Source of the DNA: Corynebacterium jeddahense
GTDB taxonomy: Bacteria > Actinomycetota > Actinomycetes > Mycobacteriales > Mycobacteriaceae
Length of the DNA stretch: 64,000 bases
Assembly: GCF_028609865.1 (NCBI RefSeq)
Contig: NZ_CP063194.1
Location: forward strand, 1 to 64,000
Direction: 5' to 3'
Shown here: positions 21,171 to 30,473 of the stretch, piece after piece
How the letters are laid out: the number at the start of each line of letters is the position of its first letter
Position numbering within the stretch: the first letter of the stretch is position 1
Program-made: the position numbers and the translations under genes
The notes under the pieces: model-generated
What the model saw: the letters and a program-made list of their open reading frames with translations, nothing else
Told to the model about the DNA's origin: nothing
Databases searched by the model: none

Positions 21171-21443
21171 GTTGTTGAACAATCGTTGTGATTGTGGTGA
21201 AGATCACCTTGTGTTTTTCTTCCTGAGTACTGTCTAAAGGTCAAGGTCAGCGGGCCGGATTTTGGGGTTTGTGGGGGTGATCTGGCGTTTTGGGGTGTTA
21301 TGCAGGGGTTCGGACTATTCTCCAAGGCGTTCTTGCGATTAAATGTGTGTTTATCAGTTTGGAGATCCGTGTTCAGGTGATCTCAAGGCTGCTTCGAATA
21401 TCTCCTCCGACTTGTAAGGAAAGAAGCCGTTGAAGAACGCACA
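21171..21443 (+). repeat. 273-bp leader repeat, copy 2 (promoter and 5' UTR of second surface protein)
   Basis: This is the second copy of the sequence at 16462-16734, including GTTGAACAAT at 21174-21183 and the AAGGAAAG/TTG start region. The high identity of the leader, against clear divergence of the coding regions, suggests recent duplication or gene conversion of the 5' region. Confidence 0.9.
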
Positions 21444-24400
21444 TTTGAAGAAGCGCGTGATGACCGCGCTCGTCTCGGCCACGATGGTGGCTGGGTCCAT
21501 CGCTGTAGTCGCTCCGGATGCGTCCGCCGCCGCCAAGACCACCGCTGACTCGTGGCTGACCGCAGGCGCCTACGAGCAGCTGTCTCAGGCCGACGAGGCC
21601 CGCTACTACCAGCAGACCCGCACCGGATACCAGGACGCCAACATCAAGCTGCTGCCCACCGACAAGGGCTCCGGATGGTGCATCGACTGGGGCCTGGATA
21701 ACCCCTGGGCCAACTCCAGCGGCTACTCCGTCCGCAAGCTCACCGGTAGCTCCGGCCGCTACGGCGACGGCTTCAAGATCAACGACGACGTCCGCGCCGC
21801 AGCGATCAACGTGGTCACGCAGCTGACGAAGGACTACGAGGCGTACGACAAGGGCGACGCCAGCAAGAAGCAAGCGATCGACGTTGAGACGACCGTCCTG
21901 CGCGCGCTGCTGGGCAACGACCTGGCCGCCCTGAACGAGGTCCGCGGGAACATCTTCTACGGCACGCCGGACCAGTTCGGCTACCAGGTGAGCCAGTCGC
22001 AGTTCCGCAACCTCACCGGCTTCGAGATCGCATACGGCACCGTCAAGGCGGGTTCGGGCGTGCCGAACTACTACCTCGTGCCGAAGGATCGCGCGAAGCT
22101 TGACGCGTGGAAGAAGCAGTACGAGAACAACTACGTCACCATCCTGGTGCCGAACAACTACAACTACCAGATGACCCGCCAGCGGGGTGTGACCTTCCAG
22201 CGCATCATCCCGATCGAGCAGCCGGGCATCAACCCGCCGAAGGACGGCTGGGACGGCAAGATTACCGAGACCATCTACACCACCCCGCCGGCGAAGGAAG
22301 TGACCACCACGGTCACCCAGCCGCCCCGCGTTGTCACCACCACGGTGAACCAGCCGCCGCAGACCACGGTCACGACGGTCACCCACCCGGCCACGACGGT
22401 CACCGAGACCAAGACGCTCCCGGCCACGACGTCGACCGTGACCAGCACCCGCCCGGCCACGACGGTCACCGAGACCATCACGCTGCCGACGACGACGCGC
22501 ACGAACGTCATCAAGTACCCGCCGACCACCGTGACCGAGACCACCACCCTCCCGGGCCAGCAGGTGGTCACCACCGTCACCACGCCGGGCCGCGAGGTCA
22601 CCAAGACCGTCACCCCGGAGCCGGTCACCTCCACCTACACCACCACGGTGAACAACACGCCGAAGACGGAGACCAGGATCACCCAGCCGCCGGCCGTCGT
22701 CACCACCCTGACGGAGCCGGGCGAGCCGCAGACGGTCACCGAGACGCGCACCGCTGAGACGAAGACCATCACCCGCGAGCCGAGCACCGAGGTGCAGACG
22801 CTGACCACGACCCCGGTGAAGACCACCGAGGTCACCGTGCCGGCCACGACGCGTCGCGTGACCACGACCGTCACCCCGAAGCCGGAGGTTTCGACCTCGA
22901 CGGTGTACAACAACTACACCGAGTACCGCGAGAAGGTCATCGAGAAGACGAAGGAAGTCCACGAGTACTACTACTTCGCGGGCTTCGTCGAGGGCGAGAA
23001 GTCCAAGGAGATCGAGGTCCCGAAGAACGTCGGCGACTCCTGGACCTTCGAGATCACCAAGGGCCGCGACATCGTCGACGTCGAGCGCACGGACGACGGC
23101 AAGCTCGTTATCACCCCGAAGCCGGACTTCAAGGGTGAGGGCGACGTCGAGATCCTCATCACCGACGGCCAGGGCAACCAGTACGTCTACACCGTGAAGG
23201 TGTCCGACACGATCAACGTGGTGGACAAGACCAACGTCACGGTGAACAACTACTTCTACACGATCAACCCGGGCTCCTCGAACCGCGTCCAGGAGATCGA
23301 CAAGAACGTCAAGGAGAAGTACAACTGGTACCTCGTTGACGAGAACGGCAACCGCGTCCAGCCGAAGCCGGGCACCATCAAGGTGGTCGACGACGAGAAC
23401 AAGATCACCGTCGAGGTTCTGGACAAGGACGTCCGCGGCAACGTCGTGGTCCGCGTGACCAACGAGAACGGTGACGTTCGCGAGAACATCATCACGATCG
23501 AGAACAACGACACGAAGTTCGACGTCACCCGCGAGATCTACAACACCTCCACGGCGATCATCGAGCGCCGCGGCGGCACCTACAAGATCGTCTCCGGCAA
23601 GGACAAGGTCGACATCAAGCAGAGCGAGGACGGCCAGAACTGGCTGATCAAGCCGAACAAGGACGCGACCGGCGACGTGCAGATCGTGTTCACGGACGCG
23701 CACGGTGTGGATTACAACTACACCCTGAAGATCATCGAGGATCAGTTCGGCCCGGTCACGCGCACGGACGAGATCACCAACGTCAACTCCAACGACAAGG
23801 CCGACAAGCCGTTCGCCGAGATCGATCCGAAGGTCAAGGACTGGACCTTCGAGGTCGTCGACGGCGGCGACAAGGCCGACGTGGAGAAGGTCGGTGGCAA
23901 GCTGCGCGTCACCCCGAAGGGCGACAACTACGGCGACGTCATCGTCCACGTCAAGGACAAGGACGGCAACCTCCTCGTCGTCTGGACCGTGCGCATCAAC
24001 TCGGCACGCGACCTGGACAAGCTCTCCCTCGAAACTCGCGAGCGCGACGTCGTGGACCGCTCCGAGGTTCGCATCACGCGCGGCTTCGAGGATGACAAGG
24101 AGCAGGACATCCCGGGCAACACCCTCGAGATCATCGAGGGCAAGGACCTCATCGACACGGACCGCTCCAAGATGGGCGCCACCGGCCAGTGGACCCTGTA
24201 CTTCAAGCCGGGCGCCAAGGGTACCGTCAAGGTCCGGGAGCAGCAGGCCGTGGTCAAGGACGGCAAGACCACCTACGTGCCGGTGACCGATTTCATCTAC
24301 ACCGTCGCCCCGGCTCCGGTGCGCGAGCTCGAGTACAACGTCACGTCCGACAACCAGATCACCCTCGCGGGCACCAACCTCACCGTCACCGAGGGCCAGG

Positions 24401-26157
24401 ACCTGCTGGCGAAGACGCCGGAGGCGGGCGGCAAGTTCGTGCTCGACTTCAAGCGCACCGCCGACGGGAAGCTTGTCGTTGAGAATCGCACGAAGGAGGG
24501 CTTCCTCTTCGAGCGCTACACCATCAACGTCACCCCGGGCCGCGAGGCGTCGTTCCCGACCCTGTCGCGCGAGATGAACTGGAACGGCACCGCCCGCGTC
24601 CCGTTCAACAACGACGACAAGTTCCGCGTCATCGAGGGCGAGGGCATTGTGAACCCCGTCCGCGAGGGCGACCACCTCGTGATCAAGGGCGTGCCGGAAA
24701 AGACGGGCAAGTCCGTCGTCGAGGTCTACGACGACCGCGGCACCTGGGCGAGGTACGAGATCAACGTGGTGACGCCGAAGGTGCAGCTCAGCGAGTACAC
24801 GGTGAGCACGAACTCCCAGTTCATCGCCACAGCGGCGAACGGCGACAGCAGCTTCAAGGTCATCGAGGGCTCGCAGTACTTCGAGGCTCCGAAGCTGGAG
24901 GGCAACCAGTGGATCCTGCAGCCGAAGGCTGACGCCGCCGGTAAGCGTGGCGTGGTTGCCGAGTACGGCCCGAAGGGCGAGGAGATTAGCCGCTACACCG
25001 TCTGGATCACCCAGGGCAAGGTGCAGCAGAAGCGCACCGACCGTGACTTCGTCATGGTGGGCTCCGCGAAGGAGTTCAAGCCGCTGGACAAGGCGAACAC
25101 CCTGACGGTCGTCTCCGGCTCCAACTTCGTCGACCAGAAGAAGGGCGACAACGGCGCCCTGACGCTGACGGCGAAGGCGAACGGCATCGGCGACTTCGTC
25201 ACCGTTGAGGAGCGCAACCAGAACGGCGACGTCGTCCGCACGCTCATCCTCAGCGTCGTGCCGGCCGGCTCCGTGACCGCCGAGGGCAACACCATCGGCC
25301 GCAACGACGACTACGGCAAGGCCGACAAGGACAAGCTGCCGGTCGTCATCAACAACGGCACCTACACGGGCGAGATCACCATCAAGTTCCCGGAGGGCGT
25401 CAAGGGCATGGCCGTCACCGAGAACGGTGACAAGGTCAAGTCCGCGGGCACCTCCGAGGGCGCGACGATCTCCCTGAGCGACGAGGCCAAGGCTGAGATC
25501 CAGAAGTGCATCGCCGAGAAGAAGGCGAAGGGCGAGCAGATCAAGCCGGGCGACTGCGACATCCCGGTGAAGTACATCTTCGTCGGCGAGAACGGCATGC
25601 AGGGCTGGGACGAGCAGCAGCTGACCATCACCGTCAACATCGACACGTCCTCCGAGACGACGAAGACGGTGCCCACCACCGGCGCCACCGCGGGCAATGC
25701 TGACGTCGAGCTCGACGGCAAGTGCATCGCCGGCATCGTGGGCCTGACCGCCCCGCTGCTGCTGGCCATCCCGGTCGGCATCCTCTCCCAGGTGCAGATC
25801 CCGGGCCTTGAGGGCCTGTCCGCGCAGATCAACGCGGCGATCCAGGATGCGAACACTCAGATCCAGAAGGGTCTCGGCATCTACGACGAGAACCGCTCTG
25901 CAACCGCGGCCGAGATCCAGGCGGCGTTCAACATCCAGAACCCGCAGGCCATCGGCCTCGCTGCGTCCGCGCTCGGCGCGATCACCCTCGGCCTGCTGGC
26001 CGTGGACGGCGTCATGCGCGCCTGCGGCGCCGAGGAGTACACCTCCTCCTACCAGTTCGGTAAGGCGACCGGCAAGGAGAACATCCAGTACGCGTCCTCG
26101 ACCAAGCCGGGCAACTCGGAGGCGAAGCCGACGGACAAGCCCGCCCCTGAGCACTAG
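21430..26157 (+). CDS. Giant secreted surface protein, paralogue 2
   Basis: The 1575-residue protein has the same architecture as its upstream neighbour. A TTG start and signal peptide MKNAHLKKRVMTALVSATMV are followed by an N-terminal domain with GWCIDWG. A longer Thr-rich stretch (about residues 275-490) carries many TTVTET and TTTVT units, followed by Ig-like beta repeats with frequent NNY and DENG turns. The C-terminal KCIAGIVGLTAPLLLAIPVG module, continuing to TSSYQFGKATGK, ends the protein. The C-terminal and N-terminal ends are strongly conserved between the paralogues, and the middle is divergent. A role in adhesion or envelope structure is inferred. Confidence 0.85.
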   Translation: MKNAHLKKRVMTALVSATMVAGSIAVVAPDASAAAKTTADSWLTAGAYEQLSQADEARYYQQTRTGYQDANIKLLPTDKGSGWCIDWGLDNPWANSSGYSVRKLTGSSGRYGDGFKINDDVRAAAINVVTQLTKDYEAYDKGDASKKQAIDVETTVLRALLGNDLAALNEVRGNIFYGTPDQFGYQVSQSQFRNLTGFEIAYGTVKAGSGVPNYYLVPKDRAKLDAWKKQYENNYVTILVPNNYNYQMTRQRGVTFQRIIPIEQPGINPPKDGWDGKITETIYTTPPAKEVTTTVTQPPRVVTTTVNQPPQTTVTTVTHPATTVTETKTLPATTSTVTSTRPATTVTETITLPTTTRTNVIKYPPTTVTETTTLPGQQVVTTVTTPGREVTKTVTPEPVTSTYTTTVNNTPKTETRITQPPAVVTTLTEPGEPQTVTETRTAETKTITREPSTEVQTLTTTPVKTTEVTVPATTRRVTTTVTPKPEVSTSTVYNNYTEYREKVIEKTKEVHEYYYFAGFVEGEKSKEIEVPKNVGDSWTFEITKGRDIVDVERTDDGKLVITPKPDFKGEGDVEILITDGQGNQYVYTVKVSDTINVVDKTNVTVNNYFYTINPGSSNRVQEIDKNVKEKYNWYLVDENGNRVQPKPGTIKVVDDENKITVEVLDKDVRGNVVVRVTNENGDVRENIITIENNDTKFDVTREIYNTSTAIIERRGGTYKIVSGKDKVDIKQSEDGQNWLIKPNKDATGDVQIVFTDAHGVDYNYTLKIIEDQFGPVTRTDEITNVNSNDKADKPFAEIDPKVKDWTFEVVDGGDKADVEKVGGKLRVTPKGDNYGDVIVHVKDKDGNLLVVWTVRINSARDLDKLSLETRERDVVDRSEVRITRGFEDDKEQDIPGNTLEIIEGKDLIDTDRSKMGATGQWTLYFKPGAKGTVKVREQQAVVKDGKTTYVPVTDFIYTVAPAPVRELEYNVTSDNQITLAGTNLTVTEGQDLLAKTPEAGGKFVLDFKRTADGKLVVENRTKEGFLFERYTINVTPGREASFPTLSREMNWNGTARVPFNNDDKFRVIEGEGIVNPVREGDHLVIKGVPEKTGKSVVEVYDDRGTWARYEINVVTPKVQLSEYTVSTNSQFIATAANGDSSFKVIEGSQYFEAPKLEGNQWILQPKADAAGKRGVVAEYGPKGEEISRYTVWITQGKVQQKRTDRDFVMVGSAKEFKPLDKANTLTVVSGSNFVDQKKGDNGALTLTAKANGIGDFVTVEERNQNGDVVRTLILSVVPAGSVTAEGNTIGRNDDYGKADKDKLPVVINNGTYTGEITIKFPEGVKGMAVTENGDKVKSAGTSEGATISLSDEAKAEIQKCIAEKKAKGEQIKPGDCDIPVKYIFVGENGMQGWDEQQLTITVNIDTSSETTKTVPTTGATAGNADVELDGKCIAGIVGLTAPLLLAIPVGILSQVQIPGLEGLSAQINAAIQDANTQIQKGLGIYDENRSATAAEIQAAFNIQNPQAIGLAASALGAITLGLLAVDGVMRACGAEEYTSSYQFGKATGKENIQYASSTKPGNSEAKPTDKPAPEH

Positions 26158-26175
26158 TAGTAGCGTCTAGCGCGG

Positions 26176-26212
26176 CGAAAGCCCCCCGGGGATGTCCCCG
26201 GCGGGCTTTTCG
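26176..26212. terminator. Terminator between surface protein 2 and cutinase gene
   Basis: GAAAGCCCCCCGGGGA pairs with TCCCCGGCGGGCTTTTC around a TGT loop, with T-runs. The genes on either side converge (stops at 26157 and 26222), so the hairpin probably serves both strands. Confidence 0.85.
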
Positions 26213-26221
26213 CATGCCCCG

Positions 26222-27739
26222 CTAGCCGGCAGCGTCGACCACGCCGCGGACGACGTCGCCGAGCCAGCCCATGGCGTAGTCGTAGCCCGTTTGGCCGTCG
26301 ACGCGGTACCCGCCCGGGATGTCGGTGTAGCCGAGCTTGTAGTACGACATGTGGCGCGGCCCGAAGTCGCCCGCGATCTTCGCCGAGGCGACCAGGTTCG
26401 CGTTCGCGGGGTCGTTGTAGGCGGGGCGGAGGCCGGAGGCGTCGATAAGTATGTAGCTCAGCCGCGACACGGCGGCTTGCGCGACCTCGCGGCGCCGCTG
26501 CGTGCCGGTGGTGGACTGGGGCAGCGCGCCCATGCGCTGGAGCTGCCACTCGAGGCGCTCGGCGGCCTCGAGGGCGTGGCAGGTGGTGAGGGCGAGGGCG
26601 TAGGCGGGCACGGCGGCGTCGGGAAGCAGGCCGCGCACCGCGTAGAGCGCCTGGAAGAGCCACGGCCAGGCCACGCCCTCCTTCGCCAGCTCCGGGAGCG
26701 CGGCAAGGAGCGCGATGGCCGCCTGCTGCTCGAGCGGGGTGGGGCTCGCGGCGCGCGAGTGGTCCACGACGGCGACGAACGCCTCGCCGAGCTCGAGGGC
26801 GAGCTGGGGGACGAGGATGGCGTCGATGGGGGAGAAGCCCGCCTGCGCGAACGCCTCCGGGACGGGGACGCCGTCCTGCAGCAGCTGCTGGAAGCGCGCG
26901 ACGCGGATGCCCGTGATCGCGTTGAAGGGGCCGGTCCACTCGTCGCGCATGGCGACGTCGGCGAGGGTGCGGATCACCGAGTCGGGTGGTGTCGCGCACG
27001 CCATGTCCGCGCCGTTGCACTCGGAGAGGATCTTGCCCCCCAGCCCGTTGAAGGACGCCGTGCGGGTGCCGGCCATGCCCACGAACGTGGGGTCGATGGT
27101 CGTGCCGCCGGGCACGACGGTCTCGTAGTTCGCGCCGCGCACGCCCTTCGGTGGACGGGCGTAGAGCCGGGAGGGTCGCTCCGGTTCGGCGGGGGCGGCG
27201 AGCCGCGCGCGGGCCGGGTCCGAGAACATGACCACACCCGCGATCTGGTCCGGCCCGACGCCGTGCACCCGCCCGGCCGCGGCTTCGGCGGCGGCGTCGC
27301 CGACCACCTGGGCGCCCTGCGAGTAGCCCACCATGATGAAGCGGGTGGAGGGGCACTGCCGGGCGACGGTTTCGAGCTCAAGCGTTGCGACGTCGCGCCC
27401 GTAGCGCACCGATTCCCCATACGTCGCCGCCTCGGTCCCCTCCGGCGGCACCCCGGCGGTGCCGAACGCGCTGAAGCGCCCGAGCGAGGCCGGGTATTTC
27501 ACCTGGAACGTGGAGACGGTGCGGGCGCCGAAGCGGATCTGGAGGTCGTCGGCGGGGGACGATGCGTCGTCGAAAAGCGTCTCGCGCGCGACGGGGTGCC
27601 AGGAATGCGAAAACCCCGACCCAGCCGCCTGGACGACGTGGACGGGGTGGCAGCGCAGCTGCAGCGCCTCGGCCCTCGGCGCGACCGCCGTCGCGAGGAT
27701 GAGGGCGACGGTGAGGGCGAGGGCTGTGGCGCGTTTCAC
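26222..27739 (-). CDS. Cutinase-family secreted serine esterase
   Basis: The GTG at 27739 gives 505 residues beginning VKRATALALTVALILATAVA, a signal peptide ending near AEA. The frame stays open much further upstream, but that part is the antisense of the DoxX-like gene. The nucleophile elbow GYSQG places Ser at about residue 140, as in cutinase and mycobacterial Culp lipases. The catalytic domain is followed by a long C-terminal helical region of about 250 residues not typical of short cutinases. The substrate is unknown; polyester or mycolate-type esters are possible. Confidence 0.8.
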   Translation of the reverse strand: MKRATALALTVALILATAVAPRAEALQLRCHPVHVVQAAGSGFSHSWHPVARETLFDDASSPADDLQIRFGARTVSTFQVKYPASLGRFSAFGTAGVPPEGTEAATYGESVRYGRDVATLELETVARQCPSTRFIMVGYSQGAQVVGDAAAEAAAGRVHGVGPDQIAGVVMFSDPARARLAAPAEPERPSRLYARPPKGVRGANYETVVPGGTTIDPTFVGMAGTRTASFNGLGGKILSECNGADMACATPPDSVIRTLADVAMRDEWTGPFNAITGIRVARFQQLLQDGVPVPEAFAQAGFSPIDAILVPQLALELGEAFVAVVDHSRAASPTPLEQQAAIALLAALPELAKEGVAWPWLFQALYAVRGLLPDAAVPAYALALTTCHALEAAERLEWQLQRMGALPQSTTGTQRRREVAQAAVSRLSYILIDASGLRPAYNDPANANLVASAKIAGDFGPRHMSYYKLGYTDIPGGYRVDGQTGYDYAMGWLGDVVRGVVDAAG

Positions 27740-27776
27740 ATGCGGGAAGTCTACCGCCGGGGCTTTCCTGCGCGAC

Positions 27777-28238
27777 CTACTTGCGCGGCAGCGCGGCGAG
27801 CGCCAGGCCGGCGCCGACGAGCCAGGAATCCTTCGCGATGGCCTTGCCGTCGTCGGACGGGCGGATGCCGTCGTCCTCGGTGTACTGGTCGCCGCCGAAG
27901 TACATGGTGAGCAGGCCGGAGCCGAATGCGGCGAGGCCGAGGCCGGCAAGGCGGTTCGGGATGAGCGGGCAGAGCAGCGCGGCGCCGAGCGCGGTCTCCG
28001 CGGCGGCGAGGCCGGTGGCGAAGTTCTCGGCATCGATCTGCTCGACGGCCGGAATGCCGTCGGTGGCCATGTCGCGCAGGCCCTCCGCGCCCTCCTTGTC
28101 CACCTGGAACTTGCCCAGGCCGGCGTTGAGGATGTACGCGCCGGTGGGGATGCGCAGCGCGGCGGAGGAAAGGCGCACGCCGGCCTTGTCCTGCTTGGTA
28201 AAGATGCCGGACGGGATGACCTTGAGCGGGTTGAACAT
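27777..28238 (-). CDS. DoxX-like small membrane protein
   Basis: The ATG at 28238 is preceded by AAAGGAG at good spacing, giving 153 residues beginning MFNPLKVIPSG. Three to four hydrophobic segments are visible, with ALRIPTGAYILNAGLGKFQ near the N-terminus, typical of DoxX-family proteins. Such proteins are linked to oxidative stress or quinone chemistry in some bacteria, but the role here is unknown. It is followed on the same strand by the cutinase gene 37 bp later. Confidence 0.7.
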   Translation of the reverse strand: MFNPLKVIPSGIFTKQDKAGVRLSSAALRIPTGAYILNAGLGKFQVDKEGAEGLRDMATDGIPAVEQIDAENFATGLAAAETALGAALLCPLIPNRLAGLGLAAFGSGLLTMYFGGDQYTEDDGIRPSDDGKAIAKDSWLVGAGLALAALPRK

Positions 28239-28429
28239 GGGAGGGTCTCCTTTCAAGAGGGGTTGACCCCACCATGGTACGGCTTAAACGAGCTCATCGT
28301 GGCCACGCGCCCCTTGGCCGCCCCGCTCGCGTCGACCCTGCCGAACGTGCGGGACAGGCTCGTGCGGCACTTGATGGCGGGGTGGCGCACCGCGGTGTGA
28401 GTTCTGGCGCGTGGGTTGGCGCGCCGGGG

Positions 28430-29224
28430 CTACTTCAGCTCGTGGCGGCCGGCATCCGCGGCATCTTCGACGCTGCGGCTGGACTCGGTGGCCTTGCGCT
28501 GGTTGTCGTCGAGGGTGTCCAGGGTGGTCAGCTGGTCGTCGAGGGGGCGCAGCTCGTCGTCGGAGCCGGAGCCGGCAGCAGAGCCAGCACCAGCACCGGT
28601 GCCGGTGATCAGGCGGGAGGTGCCGGAGGTGGCGTCGTCACGCGACGGCTCGACGGGGAACACGCTGCCCTCGATGCCGGACTCGCGCGCGTCCTCGGTG
28701 CGGGTGGAGTAGACGATGGTGGAGTTGCCGGCGCGGTCGGTCTCGGTGCGGGTGGGGGCGGGGCGGTACGTCTTCACCGGCTCGTCGGAGTTGAGCTTGT
28801 CCTTGAGCCAGAACTCCCACGCGGCCCAGCCGGCGCCGGCGAGGGCGGCGGTGCCGAGCGTCAGCTTGATCACGTTGCCGGCGCCCTTCTTTTTCTTCTT
28901 CTTCGGCTTCGCGTAGGACTCGAGGAACTCCTGGCGCTCCTTGCGGCTCGGCGCGGCCGCGGCGAAGGCGGCGCGGCGGCGGTCGAGGCGGTCGTGGGCG
29001 TCGCGGGTGATGTCGCCGGCGTGGGCGCGGGCGGCGCCGTAGAGCTCCTCGAGCTCGTCGATGTCGAGCTTGTCGTGGATGTCGTCGAGGCCGCCGTCCT
29101 TGAGGTTGTCCAGGAGCGACTGGTAGATGTCGCGCTCGCGCTTGTCGCCCTGGGACTTGAGGTACTTCGCGGCCTGGCTAGCGGCGGTGGCGGCGAGGCC
29201 GATCTGCTTGAGGTTGAGCTTCAT
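28430..29224 (-). CDS. Corynebacterial hypothetical protein with one membrane segment
   Basis: The ATG at 29224 has AAAGGAG just upstream and gives 264 residues beginning MKLNLKQIGLAATAASQAAK. A charged helical N-terminal half with a possible coiled coil (residues ~20-125) precedes a Lys-rich patch (KPKKKKKK). A single hydrophobic segment (about 145-168) and a disordered Asp/Ser/Thr/Gly-rich tail follow. The tail could lie in the cytoplasm or outside; the lysine run before the membrane segment suggests the N-terminal part is inside. I do not recognise the family. Confidence 0.7.
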   Translation of the reverse strand: MKLNLKQIGLAATAASQAAKYLKSQGDKRERDIYQSLLDNLKDGGLDDIHDKLDIDELEELYGAARAHAGDITRDAHDRLDRRRAAFAAAAPSRKERQEFLESYAKPKKKKKKGAGNVIKLTLGTAALAGAGWAAWEFWLKDKLNSDEPVKTYRPAPTRTETDRAGNSTIVYSTRTEDARESGIEGSVFPVEPSRDDATSGTSRLITGTGAGAGSAAGSGSDDELRPLDDQLTTLDTLDDNQRKATESSRSVEDAADAGRHELK

Positions 29225-29515
29225 GGGGTCTCCTTTTGTACGTCGTGTGGTTACGGCGACCAGGGTAGCGAAACATGCAGGTTGGGGGTCCGGCCCCGCG
29301 ATAACCTGCTTGCGTACCAAGCGTTACGCAAAAATGAACCAAGCGGTACAGAACCGGTGATTAACATTCACGCTCATCACCGCGCTGACCTGCGCCGACG
29401 ACGCCAAAATCCACGCGTAATTGAGACGCCACCACGCGCCACATATCTTTCAAGTCACCGTGTAACCGCGGTGCAACCTGAAACAACCTGAACACCAGCC
29501 GAGAAAGGTCCCGCC

Positions 29516-30460
29516 ATGTTCGAAGACTCCCCTTCGACGCGGCTGTCTGCCTCGGCGCCCCTGGACAGGGAGGGGCCCCTGATCCGCCGCCCCCGGCCGA
29601 AGCGCCAGCGGACCGCGCTCAGCTTCGAGATCATCCCGCCGCGCCCCACGGACGACCCCGGGAAGATCGACGAGCTCATCGCGGGCCTGGCCGCCTACAA
29701 CCCGGACTACGTCTCGGTAACCAGCTCGCGCCGCAGCGAGTGGCTCGAGGGCACCGCCGCCGTCATCTCCCGCATCGCGGACACCACCGACCTGCGCCCC
29801 ATCGCGCACCTCGCCTGCACGGCGGGCACGCGCGAGGAGCTGCAGGAATGGGTGCGGGTGCTTATCGACGCCGGTGTCCGCGGCTTCCTCGCCCTCCGCG
29901 GGGACCTGCCCGAAACCGGCCTGCCGGAGGGCTACCTCCAGCACGCCACGGACCTGCTCAACCTCATCCAGGACGTCCAGGAGGAGGAGGCGTTCCACCT
30001 CGCCGCCGGCAAGCTCGCGCTGTCGGTGGCGTGCTACCCGAAGGGCCACGCGGAATCGCGCAACCTCGACCACGACCTGGACGTGCTGCTGACCAAACAG
30101 CGCCTGGGCGCGGACTTCGCCATCACCCAGCTCTTCTTCGAGGCTCAGGACTACCTGGACTTCGTGGAGGTGGCGCGGATGGCCGGGGTGCGCATCCCGC
30201 TCATCCCCGGCATTATGCCCATGACCTCGCTGAAAAGGGTGAGGCGCATGGGGGAGTTGTCGGGGCTGGAGGTGCCGGAGGGCGTCGAGAAGCAACTGCT
30301 CGAAGCGGACGACGAGTACGAGGCCGGCATGGAGCTCACCGCCAACCTGGCGCGCGAGATCCTCGACGCCGGCACGGGCGGGCTCCACGTGTACACGCAC
30401 AACAACCTGGCCGCGACGCGGGACTTTTTGGACCGCATCGGCATAGACACACCGGATTAG
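29516..30460 (+). CDS. metF: Methylenetetrahydrofolate reductase
   Basis: MetF reduces 5,10-methylene-THF to 5-methyl-THF using FAD and supplies the methyl group for methionine synthesis. The 314-residue protein has the TIM-barrel motifs SFEIIPPRP near the start, HLACTAGTREEL and RGFLALRGDLP in the middle, and LIPGIMPMTSLKR towards the end. The start is supported by GAGAAAGG upstream. metE follows after 13 bp, so the two steps of the methyl branch are in one operon. The 291-bp upstream gap shows no riboswitch or clear McbR site. Confidence 0.92.
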   Translation: MFEDSPSTRLSASAPLDREGPLIRRPRPKRQRTALSFEIIPPRPTDDPGKIDELIAGLAAYNPDYVSVTSSRRSEWLEGTAAVISRIADTTDLRPIAHLACTAGTREELQEWVRVLIDAGVRGFLALRGDLPETGLPEGYLQHATDLLNLIQDVQEEEAFHLAAGKLALSVACYPKGHAESRNLDHDLDVLLTKQRLGADFAITQLFFEAQDYLDFVEVARMAGVRIPLIPGIMPMTSLKRVRRMGELSGLEVPEGVEKQLLEADDEYEAGMELTANLAREILDAGTGGLHVYTHNNLAATRDFLDRIGIDTPD

Positions 30461-30473
30461 ACAAAGGACAACC

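Noticed and set aside
21373..26154. 1593-codon open frame antisense to the second surface protein, and a 1331-codon one antisense to the first
   Set aside because: Both are codon-bias shadows of GC-rich sense genes; their translations are low-complexity and have no start signals or recognisable domains.
27740..28033. Extended N-terminus for the cutinase-like protein
   Set aside because: The extension is antisense to the DoxX-like gene, and the signal peptide begins at the GTG at 27739.
29225..29515. B12 or SAM riboswitch before metF-metE
   Set aside because: No conserved B12-box or SAM-riboswitch core sequence could be seen.
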